Shown here: positions 53,171-63,520 of the stretch, piece by piece
How the letters are laid out: each line of letters begins with the position of its first letter
Position numbering within the stretch: position 1 is the first letter of the stretch
Source of the DNA: Serinus canaria
Taxonomy: Eukaryota; Chordata; Aves; Passeriformes; Fringillidae
Direction: 5' to 3'
DNA: 64,000 nucleotides
NCBI RefSeq assembly: GCF_022539315.1
Contig: NC_066337.1
Coordinates: 6,788,861 to 6,852,860 of the forward strand
Made by a program: the position numbers and the translations under genes
Notes under the pieces: model-generated
The model's database searches: none
The model's input: the letters and a program-made list of their open reading frames with translations, nothing else
Told to the model about the DNA's origin: nothing

Positions 53171-53308
53171 AAACCTGGAACCTCCCGTGCTGGAAACCTG
53201 GAACCTCCCGTGCTGGAAACCTGGAATCTCCCGTGCTGGAAACCTGGAATCTCCCGTGATGGAAACCTGGAATCTCCCGTGATGGAAACCTGGAACCTCC
53301 AGTGCTGG
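53171..53308. repeat. 23-bp minisatellite, six copies, derived from a CR1 3' end
   Basis: Copies begin AAACCTGGAACCTCCCGTGC or close variants at 53171, 53194, 53217, 53240, 53263 and 53286, with exact 23-bp period. The right-most copy joins the CR1 3' terminus (CTGGAAGGGACC at about 53305). The usual CR1 tail of short ATTC-type repeats lies in this place, so the array probably arose there. Confidence 0.95.
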
Positions 53309-53520
53309 AAGGGACCCACCAAGATCCTCCAGCCCAGCTCCTGTCCCTGCACAGACACCCCAACACTCCCACCCTGGGCATCCCTGGCAGCACTGTCCAA
53401 GCTCTCCTGGAGCTCTGGCAGCCTCGAGGCCGTGCCCATTCCCTGAGGAGCCCGGGCAGTGCCAGCACCCTCTGGGGGAAGAACTTTCCCTGAGCCCCAG
53501 CCCTGCCACCTCGCACCCCA
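53300..53520 (-). mobile_element. CR1-type LINE fragment, 3' end
   Basis: On the minus strand the order is GAACTTTCC-complement region, a block like GCCCGGGCTCCTCAGGGAAT, GGTGTCTGTGCAGGGACAGG, then GGATCTTGGTGGGTCCCTTC and CAGCACTGG, which matches the 3' part of bird CR1 copies (GGTCCCTTCCAAC). It is 5'-truncated near 53520. No open reading frame survives. Recognised from memory of the family. Confidence 0.75.
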
Positions 53521-53569
53521 CAGCCCCCCAAAGCCAGAAGAGCTGCCGGTGGGATGGACAAGACTCCAG

Positions 53570-53720
53570 GAAAAGCCACCAAATCAGTTATTAAATTTTA
53601 ATCAAACAATGCAGAGGGCTACGAAGATCACACTAAAATTTAATGAGCCGGACTTGTTGCCTTCCCCGAAGAAGAACATTACAGTAAAAGTGTGGCTCCT
53701 GACTTCCAGGTATTATCCAC
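53570..53720. other. Candidate conserved element with AT-only inverted repeat
   Basis: Next to the CR1 5' edge. ATTAAATTTTA (53590-53600) pairs with TAAAATTTAAT (53634-53644) across a 33-nt loop. Also AATCAAACAATGC (SOX-like). GC-rich on both sides. Confidence 0.4.
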
Positions 53721-54237
53721 AAACCCTCCCCACTCCCTGCTCACCGGGAGAAACCAGGCGTGAAGTGGTTCCTTATGGCTGCTTAAATGAGGGTTTGTTT
53801 TTCCCCTTCCTCCAGACACCAATTTCTTTTCTTTCACCATCTCATCTTCCCACAATTTATTTATTCTGGAATTTTGACTCTTCAGAGCACACAGGCAGAA
53901 AGGCCTCCCAGGAAAGCTTCTTCAAACAACAGGGATGTTGTGTGCATTGAGCACCCCTCCTCAGCCTGCACTGATCTGTGCTCTGGGGTCGCTCTTCTTC
54001 CTTCTTCGGGACCAGCAGAAAGGAAACCCCAGCCCCAGACTGGTTTTTTTTTTATCTCAGAGGCTCCAGTTCCCAGCTTAGGATGCAGGCAGCATCGCAT
54101 CTAGAACTGCACAGCTGCATGCAGCAATTCAGAAATTGTCTTGTTGGACTACAATGTGCCAATTTTTCACATTTACAGCCATTTTCAGTATTACAGCCTG
54201 TGGCACTGAAGCCAGGAGGCTTTTCTTCAGGGAGCAG
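53721..54237. other. Spacer with AT-rich patch
   Basis: An AT-rich patch at 53825-53885 (CAATTTATTTATTCTGG) and CATTTTCAGTATTACAGCC near 54178. Nothing else recognised. Confidence 0.4.
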
Positions 54238-54435
54238 GGGCTGCCGCAGAGGTGACCATTACGGCACGCTGCCTCTCCTCCGGCCCCGGGCGGGTGGGAG
54301 CCCGCTGGGGAAGGGCCGGGAGGCGGCAGGGCTGGCATCCATCAGCGCTGGCAGCTGCGGGCTCCGGGAGCGCGGCGCGCCGGGTCCGAGCCCCTGTCTA
54401 GACCGGGGCTGGCAGCGGCTCCCGCTCCGCTTTAA
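54238..54435. promoter_or_regulatory. CpG-rich cluster, candidate CpG island
   Basis: I count about 22 CpG in 200 bp, including GGGAGCGCGGCGCGCCGGG. The densest CpG cluster in the window. It is followed by CGCTTTAATGTGCC and AAAGTAAATGAGTGC. No exon or start site recognised. Candidate promoter or CpG-rich enhancer. Confidence 0.45.
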
Positions 54436-54479
54436 TGTGCCTGGGAGAGCTCCAGCTCGGGAAAGTAAATGAGTGCTTG

Positions 54480-54929
54480 GGCCGGAGCCAGGGCTGTGGT
54501 GTGCCCGTGCTCCGGGAGCGCAGCGGGCTGAGACACAGTGGCACGGCTGCCCTGGGCAGGGTGACAGCGGGGTGGGGCCCGGGGTGACAGTGGGAGGGTC
54601 TCAGGGTGACAGAGGAGTGCGTCTCAGGGTGGCAGTGGGGTGAGTCTTGGGGCACCCACTGCTCACAGGGGGTTTGGGAGCGCCCACGAGTGCCCAGCTC
54701 CCTCCCAGCCTGCTGTGGGTTTGTTTATACAGGAGGAAAATGCCATTCATTGCTAGGGCAGGCTTTCCCAACACTCCCCCGGGAGAGCCTTTCCAGGCTG
54801 TAGCCAGGCCCGCTCCAAGCTGTGCCATTCCCAGCAAAGCCCACCACAGCTCTGGGCTGTCTGGCAGGGAACAGCACCGTGGCAGCACTTTCACTGCTGG
54901 GCTGCAGGACCTGCAGCTCCAGTGGGGGC
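54480..54929. other. GC-rich spacer, no feature seen
   Basis: G-rich stretch near 54560-54650 with repeated GGGTGACAG/GGGTGGCAG modules. Nothing else recognised. Confidence 0.45.
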
Positions 54930-55040
54930 CCCTCCTGCTTCTCCAATCCCTTTGTCATTAATTTATTAATTACTGGTTCTTTTTGTTTGCAAACTTTATC
55001 AATATTCCTGAAAAACAACCCCGGGTTTTACTCTCCTTTT
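54930..55040. other. Short AT-rich candidate element
   Basis: CATTAATTTATTAATTACTGG holds ATTAAT and TAATTA cores in a row; TTTATCAATATTCC follows. Compact. Confidence 0.4.
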
Positions 55041-55179
55041 CCAGCACTTTTGGGGGATGCTGGGCCAGGTGGGGCAGACTGGACAGCTCTTTCCCTGGAG
55101 CTGAGGTCGTGGAGCGCTGCTGAAGCCACCCTGAGTCTGGGGTGTCTGGGCTTGGAGCGGGCTTGCACTGCTAAGTGCT

Positions 55180-55600
55180 GACAGGACGTCGCTGTCAACA
55201 CAATGTTCCGCCTTGGAGAACCTTCATCTAGGAAGATACTTAATGAATTAGTTAATTAATGAGAGGAGTTTGATTGATGGATCATAGGGAGCTCTCAGCA
55301 GGGTGAGCCTGACCCTGGGATATTGCTGCTGTTGCTTAAATGCATCCCCTCGCTGGTCCGAGGCACTCGGTGTTCTGGCAATTTGCATGCATTAAATGTA
55401 GCTCCTTAATAGGATGTAATGTTAGTGAAAAGCCAAAAGCATAGCAGCTGTAACTTAAAAGACAGCCCCATTACTGCAAGCCTTATAATTAGGGTAAGAG
55501 GGAGACTCGCGCTGCCATATGTTAAACTCTTTTGAGGTTAATAGCTCTGTAAGATTTTGCAATTTAAAAAAATTAGTCTTGAGGAACGATGACAAGGCTC
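55180..55600. other. Candidate conserved non-coding element, strongest in the window
   Basis: GACGTCGCTGTCAACACAATG (to about 55203) then TTAATGAATTAGTTAATTAATG near 55240-55262. A PBX/HOX-type TGATTGATGG is at 55271-55280 and a perfect octamer ATTTGCAT at 55381-55388. Then GCCTTATAATTAGGG and GAGGTTAATAGC. Density, length and lack of repeats all favour an enhancer. Conservation not tested. Confidence 0.5.
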
Positions 55601-56191
55601 GTCAATGAGGCTGCTCCAGGGGGGCTGGGATGCTCTGCCCTGCACAGCCAGGCGTGGGGGACAGGGCTGCTCCGGCCACCCCTGCCCAGGTCACCCCTGC
55701 CCTGCCTGCCCTCGGCCAGCCTTTGGTGAAACCTCCCCTTCTGCCCCTGCTGCGCCCAGGGGTGCTCTGGCTGGCAGGACACGCAGCAGGCGCTGGGCAG
55801 GAGCAGCTCCTCCTCTGCCCTGCTCTTTGGGGGCCTGTGCAAATTACACACAACAGCAGCTGCTGCCTACAGGTCCCCAGCCCGGTGTTTGGCTGATGCA
55901 GGAACAAATAACCCTTGTGCAGTGGTTGTTTGGTGAAGCCCTTTTCCCGTGTAATCGCTGCACAGAGGCCTCTGCTCGTGTCTCAGGCTCTCAGCACGGG
56001 AGCTCTGTGAGCATCCCGAGCGTTCGGAGTGCTCAGGAGTGCTCCGAGCTCCCGGGGCTGCCTCTGGACCCAGGAGGGGCTGGGTGGTCTGAGCTCAGCC
56101 CTGGCAGGGAGGCAGCTCCCCGGGGGCTCCTCTCGGTGGGGGTTGAGAGACAGCTCCTGTGTTTTTTCCTTCCAGCCTTTCTTCCTTTCCT
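55601..56191. other. GC-rich spacer, no feature seen
   Basis: Chance frames on both strands (forward 228 codons, 55605-56291). Nothing recognised. Confidence 0.5.
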
Positions 56192-56285
56192 CTGTTGTGC
56201 GGGCAAATCATTCCACTTCCCAGCCTCAATTTCCTCATCCATAAAACTGAGACTAAAAATGTACTTGTTAAGGGTGTCACAGGCC
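56192..56285 (+). repeat. MIR-type ancient SINE fragment
   Basis: The order GTGCGGGCAAATCATTCCAC, CAGCCTCAATTTCCTCATCC, ATAAAACTGAGAC and AATGTACTTGTTAAGGGTG matches the MIR core (TTGGGCAAGTTACTTAACC, GCCTCAGTTTCCTCATCTG, TAAAATGG, GTACCTACC...AGGGTTGT) closely. Recognised from memory. Old and truncated; possible relict of the same age as 16692-16835. Confidence 0.65.
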
Positions 56286-56599
56286 TTCTGAGTCTGCCAG
56301 GGCTTTGATGTCCTCTTGTTAAAGTGCCGTGGCAGTGAAGGCATTTATTGTCATCACTACGTGAGGTGGGTGGCTATGGGGCAGCAGCGTGGGCTGGGAC
56401 CCTCTGGGCCACCTGAGGTCTGTGCACTTGGCTTTACTGCCCAGGGAGGGCATTGTTTGGGCACTGCCTTGGCTTTTCTCCCTGCCAAACGATGGGCAAA
56501 CAGTGCCTGGAAGCAGCCAGCAGGGAACAGTAGGGTTGGTTGGCCTGGGGAAGGTTCTGTGCCTGGCTGTGCTGCCCCTGTGAGGTGATGGGTGCTGGT
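56286..56599. other. Spacer, possible MIR continuation
   Basis: The first 80 bp (GTTAAAGTGCC, GCATTTATTGTCATC) faintly continues the MIR 3' half. After about 56370 it is ordinary GC-rich sequence. Confidence 0.35.
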
Positions 56600-56960
56600 G
56601 CTGGTCCTCACCCAGACTTGCTAAAAAGGAACTTTCTCAGCCACAGTAGTGGAAGGCTTTAAGGTCATCCTGAGCTTGCTTTAATTGTTTCCTTCCTGCA
56701 CCACCCTCACCTTATTAAAGTGTTTAATTGCTTTCTCATTTAAGTGCATCAAGATTTCCTGATAGGTTGGTCCATTTGGCTCACTTGTTCTCTTTAGGGA
56801 AGCTGGGAAAATGGAAAAGAGAAAATTATTTTGAAGTTCCAGGTTACTGGGAAGAGATACAAGATTGTTAAATCCTCTCCATTGGTGTTTGGGTATCATG
56901 AAGCTCAGGGGCTGTTTTGATATAGAGCTGGGGTTCAGCTTTGTAAATTCAGGATTTGTT
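56600..56960. other. Candidate conserved element or unrecognised old repeat
   Basis: AT-rich with CTTTAATTGTTTCC, CCTTATTAAAGTGTTTAATTGC, GAAAATTATTTTGAAG and GTTAAATCCTC. A reverse frame of 102 codons (56681-56989) is open; its peptide has no domain I recognise. Confidence 0.35.
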
Positions 56961-58529
56961 CTTCTGCTGCTTGGAGGCCTCAGCTGCACTGCCCAGTTGC
57001 TGTGGCTGCTGGGATGGTTGTCAGGTGCTTTCCAAAGAGTCTGAGACTGTGGCTGAGGAGCAGACCTCAGGAGATGCCATTTCAGGGGTGCAGAACCTCA
57101 AAGGGGGGCAGGGATTGTTCCCAGCCCTGCGTGGCTCTCCTGTTCCAGAGCCCAGGTGAGCCATGTGTAGTGGTACCTGTGAGCAGCAGCTCAGGGTGCT
57201 CAGGAGCCTCCCCCTTGGACACAAGCTGCCTTTTTCCTTTTCCCATTGGTGCTCCAATGTCAAAGGCAAAATCCCCATCTTCAGATCGATATCAAAGCCA
57301 TTAAAGCACATCTTCAATTTCTGCAGGTGCCGCTGCCGTGCTCAGCACTGCGCTGGCTTTAGAGCGAGTTCACATCTGCGAGCAGAGGGAAATGCTTCAG
57401 TGTCCTGGCCTCTCCTGCAGGCTGGCCAGCAGTGAGGTGCCTGATCCTCTAGCAGGGAAAAGAGGGTTACAGAGGCTTTGGAGCAGATTTCCCAGGTGCA
57501 GGGGGAGCTGCCAGCCCCCAGCTCACTCGGATGCTCGGGGCAGGAGCACTGCAGAGCAGGCAGAGCTGGCTTAGGCTCCTGCAGCTCCAGGGGACTCAGG
57601 CATTCACAAGCCCATTCTGAAGCGTGACCCTCCTGCGGGGGAGCCTGAGGAGCCCTCTGGAGCCCTTCATCCCTCCCTGAGCGCTGTTGAGCCCGTCATG
57701 CTTACAGGGAGGGAGCTGGCAGGGCTGGGCAGCCTCTGATCCCTTTAGCACCGCTCTGCCCCCTCTCCCCGTCAGGGTTTGTCACTTGGTGATGCAGAGT
57801 GCGTGTCAGGAGCTGCTTGGGGCATTCCTGGCTTTAGAGCCGTGGTGCTGGGCAGTTTTTCAGCCCAGGGTTGAGAGCTTATGTGTAGCTGTAAACCCGC
57901 TCCATCTTTCTCCTCTGTGTGGAGGGGGCAGGTGAGGATTCTCTGATGCAGCACTCCCCTTGTCTCCTCTGGCTGGGAACAAAGCTGACCCAGCAGCTCA
58001 TTTGAGTTTCCATCTGCTGCTTCCACGCTGGAGGAGAATGGTGTCTTAGTTGTCTGAGGAGAGACTGCTTTTTAATCATGTCTGCACTGCCTGGGGTTTG
58101 GGCCTCGGTGCCAGCCAGTAGGAAAAATCAATGTTTAAACTGTTCGATGAAGAGCACTGGCTGCCAGTTCCTCCTGCTCTGACGGCTCCTGGGGGAGACA
58201 TGTCTGTGCCATGTGTGCCCTGGGGGGCTCTGGGCAGCTCTGCCCCTTCCTGGGGGGCAGTTCATGCCTCAGCTTCCTCTGATGAGGAGGTTTTCAGGGC
58301 TTGGGTGTGAGCTGAGCTTCCCTTTGGACTGGTGAAAGGCACTGGAGCTGAGGTGCAGGGTACCCACCCTCTGCTGGCACTGGCACACATCAGCCGTGTT
58401 CCCCTGCTGCCCTTTGGGGTCTGGGGGTATGGATCTTCCCTGACCCTGCTGTGACAGATGGGAAAGCTCGCTTGGGCAGGCTGGACTTGCAGTGATGAGT
58501 GAGGATGGGGAGCTGAACCGGAGGAAACA
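56961..58529. other. GC-rich spacer, no feature seen
   Basis: 1.6 kb with chance frames up to 100 codons. No domain, repeat family or motif cluster recognised. Confidence 0.5.
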
Positions 58530-59529
58530 AAACGGAAATCCATCTTCTGGCACTGTTAAATAATGGTGCTGGTCCTCAGACAGTAAAGAAATATCCTTTG
58601 GATAGTGTGACAGGAAACCTTATGGGTGCTGTCAGACGTGGCCTCAGCTCCTCTGAGCACATTGTTCTCTGGGAGGGGAGACAAATCACCCCCGGTGCAG
58701 GTGCAGCAGCCCCTCCCTCCCTCCCTGGGCCAGGTGGGACTTGCAGAATTCCTGCTGGGAAGGGAATGCCCCAGGCCAGAAGAGCCCTGAGCAGCTGCTG
58801 GGGAGCTCGTGTTGCAGAGATGGGGGTGGCCATCCCAGCTGTCCCCATGCCCCCAGACCCACCACAGGCTCCTCAGTCCCCTCCCTGCTCCTCCCTGGGG
58901 GACTTGGCCGAGGCACCCCGAGGGACAGACGTGGCAGGGATGGTGACCCTTCCTCCTATGGGCAGGGGGGTTGTCAGGCTCTCAGGAGGGTGACAGGTGG
59001 CGCGGGGCCTTCCCAGCTCCTAATAACCCTCACTTGCTGATTTGCCTTCATTGCTGAATGCTGATGAGGTGTAAATCCTGGGTTGACCTCAAATTCCATC
59101 TGCATTTCCTCAGATTTGCCATTTCAAGCAGTGGTTTAGCTCTCAATCCCCTGGCAGGCTGGGAGGAGGGGCTGGATAATGCCTTGCACTATCTTACACT
59201 TCTTTGGACCTGAAGGTTTTTGAGTCCTTTGCAGAGGTTCAGGGAGGTGGCAGGTGGGATCAGGGAGTGTTTAAAGGTAGACAAAAACCCACACCTATGC
59301 TGAAGTGAATCGAGAGCTGGAAGTCAGGGTGAGGGCTCTGCAGCCTGCACCTTTGCCCAATTACAAGCTCCTGCTCCACTGGCACAGGGTTTTTGGGAAG
59401 CATATTGCCCACTGGGTCCCCTGTAAGTTGTTACCAGGAACTGCTGCTCGAGGTCTTGGAGTCCTCCTGCCTCCAGGAGCAAAGCATCGGGACAGAGACT
59501 CCTCAGTACAGAACAACCTGTCATGTTGT
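58530..59529. other. GC-rich spacer, no feature seen
   Basis: A short AT patch at 58550-58600 (GTTAAATAATGGTGC). Chance frames such as 58598-58993. Nothing else recognised. Confidence 0.45.
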
Positions 59530-59760
59530 GTTTCCCGAGGCTTCATTTCACTTTTTAAATGATTTAATTGATGAGCCCTTTCTTTTTATACATCACATTC
59601 AGCTGGTTTCCACAGTAACAACCAAACCTGGAACCCGGAGCTTGGAGTCCTTTCTGAGTAAATAATGCCAAACCAAATCCTCGAATATTTAATTAAATTC
59701 ACTGTCATGCCCCTTTTATCTTTGTTCTGTGGATCTTCCATAACAGATTTCATGGCAACA
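59530..59760. other. Candidate conserved element
   Basis: GATTTAATTGATGAGCC, GTAAATAATGCC, GAATATTTAATTAAATTC and TTATCTTTGTTCTGTGG (SOX/TCF-like). Repeat-free block; the left part shows CTTTTTATACATC. Confidence 0.4.
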
Positions 59761-59889
59761 TGGAGCCCAAAGGAGACAGCAGAGGACAGCCTTCAGGGGA
59801 GCTGTCCTGGGCCAGGAGCAGTGCCTGGGTGCTGTGACAGCAGCGTGGGGACAGCGCAGCTGCCCCTGTCCTGTGCAGTGTGCCAGAGG

Positions 59890-60140
59890 CTGCTTCTTGC
59901 TGGGCTGCTCTTCACTCCTGGTCAGTCTGTGACCATCAGGAGCCCCAGGTTCCTCCGAGTGTCCTGGCTGCACCCTGAGAGTTCCTGGGCTCCCCCGGAT
60001 CACATTTCCAGTGTCAGGGTCATTATCCATCCTGCTCTTCCCTGATGTGCTGCCACATCTGCAAACCTCATCCTTCTTTCTGTTGCCTCCTTTTGGCCCT
60101 GAGAGCAAACCCTGAGGAGCACTGGAGATGTTGTGGGGCA
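59890..60140 (-). mobile_element. Possible CR1-derived fragment
   Basis: CATCAGGAGCCCCAGGTTCC, CATCTGCAAACC and AACCCTGAGGAGCACTGG are reminiscent of the reverse complement of upstream CR1 sequence (GAGCCCCAGGTCC, CATCTGCAAA, ACCCCTGAGGAACAC). Divergence is too great for certainty. A library search would resolve it. Confidence 0.3.
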
Positions 60141-60329
60141 CAGCCACAGTCACCATGTGGATTATTTATTTTTTGTTTGGATGAATGTGGCAGCAAGCTC
60201 AGGGGTGGGACTGAGCAGGGGCAGGGGTTCAGGCTGTTTTTATTTCCCCCAACCACTGCTCTAAGAGCCTGAGCTCTGATGGCCGTGCCACTGGCACATC
60301 AATTATCCCTGTGCCAGGGAGTGTGGCAC

Positions 60330-60600
60330 GGACACCCAGTGGTGTTGGTTTGCTTACAATGGCTCCTTGGTGCTTTTCATGGTATCACAACACATCTTCA
60401 TCAGATGGTGAGTGGGCTTAATTAGCCCAAGTATAGGTTTTATTTTTGATTTCTATCGCTACTTAATCTAATGGCAACACATTATCTGCTCTGAGGTCTG
60501 CAGTTTTCCATTCGTAATTATTGCTGCTCTTAATTGATGGTGCATCAGGGGTTGTGGCTGCAATATGGGAGTTGGAACGAGTCGATTTTCTAAAGCACAG
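60330..60600. other. Candidate conserved element
   Basis: Contains GGGCTTAATTAGCCC, a near-perfect 15-bp palindrome at about 60415-60429, then GGTTTTATTTTTG, CTACTTAATCTAATGGC, CGTAATTATTGC and CTTAATTGATGG. Several homeodomain-like cores. Confidence 0.4.
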
Positions 60601-62741
60601 ATCCCAAAATGTTCCTGTGAAGATCCCTGAGCCTTGGTGTGCTTCAGCCCAGGTTCGGGTTGCTGGCTACCTGGCTTTAGTCAGAGGAAGGAGGAAATTC
60701 CTTGGAATGATGAAATCTTTGGTGTCTGTCACACCAGAGCTGTGTATTGTGAAGTTTGTGCCATTTCTGGTGGAGTTGAGGGAATTAAAATGCCTGGATA
60801 CCGTAGCTGGAAGCTGTTCAGGTAATGGAAGCAAAACAGCTTATAAATTTCCAAAACGAGGCCTGGCATTTATGACTAAAACCTCGCATTTCAGGACATG
60901 CAGATGGTGAGGCAGGAACAGCTTGGAGGGATGGGCTAATACAGAATTATTAATTGCAGTGGCTCTGGCATCTTTTCCCCAAGAAGGTGCCTGCCTGCTA
61001 GGTGTTGGTTTGATGTGGGCAGTGGGAAGGGTTGGCTGGCCCAGGGAGCCTCACTCTGTGCTGGGGAGCCTCACTGGCTATTCCAGGGATTTCAGGAGGC
61101 AGCGTGCTGGGTTCTGTGCTTGGCCTCCCTCACCCCCTTAGGAGGAGGGACCAGACCGTGCTGTCCTGCGGGCAGTTCCCAGTGGGCAGCTGATGTGCCA
61201 TGGAGAGGGATGCAATACAGAAACTTGTAGGTGCATTTTGCAAGTCCCAACATCTTCCTGAGGCTTTTGGGTGTTGCCTTTTCCAGCTTCTGCCAGCAGA
61301 GGGAATGCACAGAAATGTGCCACTCTAATTTTCTCCTGCTCAGAGGCCCCTGCTCAGATGGGAGCAGCAGTCACAGAGCCCTGGTGTTGTCCCTTGTCCC
61401 AGGCCCTGCCATCCCCTGCCCGAGACCCTGGCAAGGGCCTCCCTGTGCACACGGGGAGGCTGCTGAACACAACATTTTCAGAGATTCCCTTGTTCCCAAC
61501 CCGCTTTGGTGAGAGGGAGAAGCCTCAGCCTCTTCCCCAGCCGCTCTCTCGCAGGGTGACCGATCAGATAATGTTCTCTAAGCAAATGCACAAATAACAC
61601 GAATTGGGGTTGGCACCGAGCAGTGAGGTGTAAAAAAAGCAATTTGAGGTGTTCTAAGAAAATGCCAGAGCCTCTGTGTTGTGATTGCCTGTGGGAAAGC
61701 CGTGCCCAGGGTACAGAGCTGCAGGGACACCAGGGAGAGCAGAAGGGTGAGCTGCTGGGGCAGCAGTGTGGGGACAGCGTTCAGATTCCCTCTGTGATCC
61801 CCAGCCCATCCTTTAATCTGCCTTGGCTCTGGCAATTTGCTGCATGCTGGGAAGTGCTGAGGGCAGGGAGAGCCCTTGGTGCAGCCCCAGTGTGATTGGA
61901 AAGGTGCCCCAGCAGGGTCCAGGGGATGCCAGTGGCTGGGCCAGGTGAGAGCTGGGGCTCTGCCTCAGCACAGGGTGAACACAAAGTTCAGTATCATTCT
62001 GGTTTTCAGTCACAGATGTGACTGGAAATGGATTCCTCTGCTCGTGGCAGTGGATGTGGGCACAGCTTTGAGGCTGGCCCATGTCCACTCTGGCCAGGTC
62101 CCCTTTTGGCCTCTGCTCCCACGGGTGCTGTGCTGTGGCTCTGTGGGAGCCTGTCTGGAGGGAGGCAGACGATATCTGAGATGGCAGCCTTGCATTTCTG
62201 CTCCATTTCCCTCCAGCCTCTCCTCCTGTAACATTCATTAGCTGCAGAGAGGCCAGGCTGAAGCGCTGAACAGAGGCTGTGTGCAACCTCTGAGTAACCC
62301 CTGTGCTGCAGCCCCTGCTCTGCACCCGCCAGCTCCTCGGGAGGGACCAGCCCTCACCTCCTGCCCCCAGAACACCAGCATGTGGCACAGTCAACATCTG
62401 TCTCCTTCATGGTGTCTGTTTACAGTGGGGAAACTTCTGAGGGAGGCTCCGTGCTGCTGGAAATGAAAGCAGGGTTATGAGAGACCTGGGAATTCTGTCT
62501 CGTTTGCAAACCACACATCTTCCAGTTTAATAGAGCAGCTGCTCTCAGCCTTCGAGGTGTCAGGGCTACTGGGATGGCCATTGGTGTAAGAGGATGTGCT
62601 GTGTGGGGAGCACTGGAAGTCCTGGGACAGCCTGCCTGCTCCTCAGACCCCTCCCAGATCCAGGATTGTAAGAACCCTGCTCTTGCTGACTGGTTTAACT
62701 GGCTGGTGCAGCTGCTGCCTATCCTTATCCCTATCCCTTTA
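60601..62741. other. GC-rich spacer, no feature seen
   Basis: 2.1 kb; mild AT patch at 60780-60900. Chance frames on both strands, such as 61813-62397 reverse. No domain, repeat family or CpG island recognised. Confidence 0.5.
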
Positions 62742-62765
62742 CCCTAACCCTAACCCTCTCCCTCC
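62720..62765. repeat. Interstitial telomere-like repeat
   Basis: CCCTAACCCTAACCCT at 62742-62757 is a perfect 2.7-unit vertebrate telomere repeat. Degenerate CCTTATCCCTATCCC-type units precede it and CTCTCCC follows. The left part (CCTATCCTTATCCC) looks like decayed units. Confidence 0.8.
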
Positions 62766-63520
62766 TCTGCTGGGAGGCTTTGGCATTTGGATGCTGCAGG
62801 TTGTCCTGAGTGAGAAACCAGAGGTGCTGTGGGGGTTCAGGTGAGCAGGTGCAGCACTGCTGCTCCTCCATCCCTTCCTGGACCCTCCTGGTGCTTGCCT
62901 TGCGTGTCCCTTCTGCTGTGTGAGCACAGTGCCAGGACAGCAGCTGAACTACTCTTGCAGATAAGGATGTGAGGGAGTTATCTGGAAGCCTGCAGATACT
63001 GTTGTGAGGAGGAAGGTCACTGAAGAGAGGGGAGTGGAGGAGATGGAGATTAGGTGATTTGGAGATGGCTTGAGGGATTTAGTGGAGAGGCAGAGCTCCT
63101 GTGGAGCATGAATGGGCAGCAGCACCTCTGATGGATTACAGGGAACCTTGTTCAGAGACGCTCCGTGCTGCTGCAGAGACCAGCAGGGAAGAGACAGGGA
63201 AATCTTGCATGGAGAGGAGGCTGCAGAGCTCCAGAGCGACACGCCCTGCCCTGTCCTGCCCCTCCTGCGAGGACACTCCTGCAGCAGCACCAGAGCAGGG
63301 TGTCAGTGGGTGGCTCAGGGGATCCCCGGGGCAGAAGAGTGGCCAGGGCAGGGAATAAAAGGCCTTTTCTGAGTCTAAGACCTCGTGGTGAGGCTGTTCC
63401 CATGGCAAGGTCCGTGCAGGGGAATCCCTGCCCGTCCTGCCGAGCTCCCTGCCCTGTGTCCATCTCCAGGCACCTCGTGGGAGCTCGTCCCAGCTCCGTG
63501 GAGAGCAGGCAGCTCCTGAC
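62766..63520. other. GC-rich spacer, no feature seen
   Basis: Chance frames on both strands. Nothing recognised. Confidence 0.5.
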
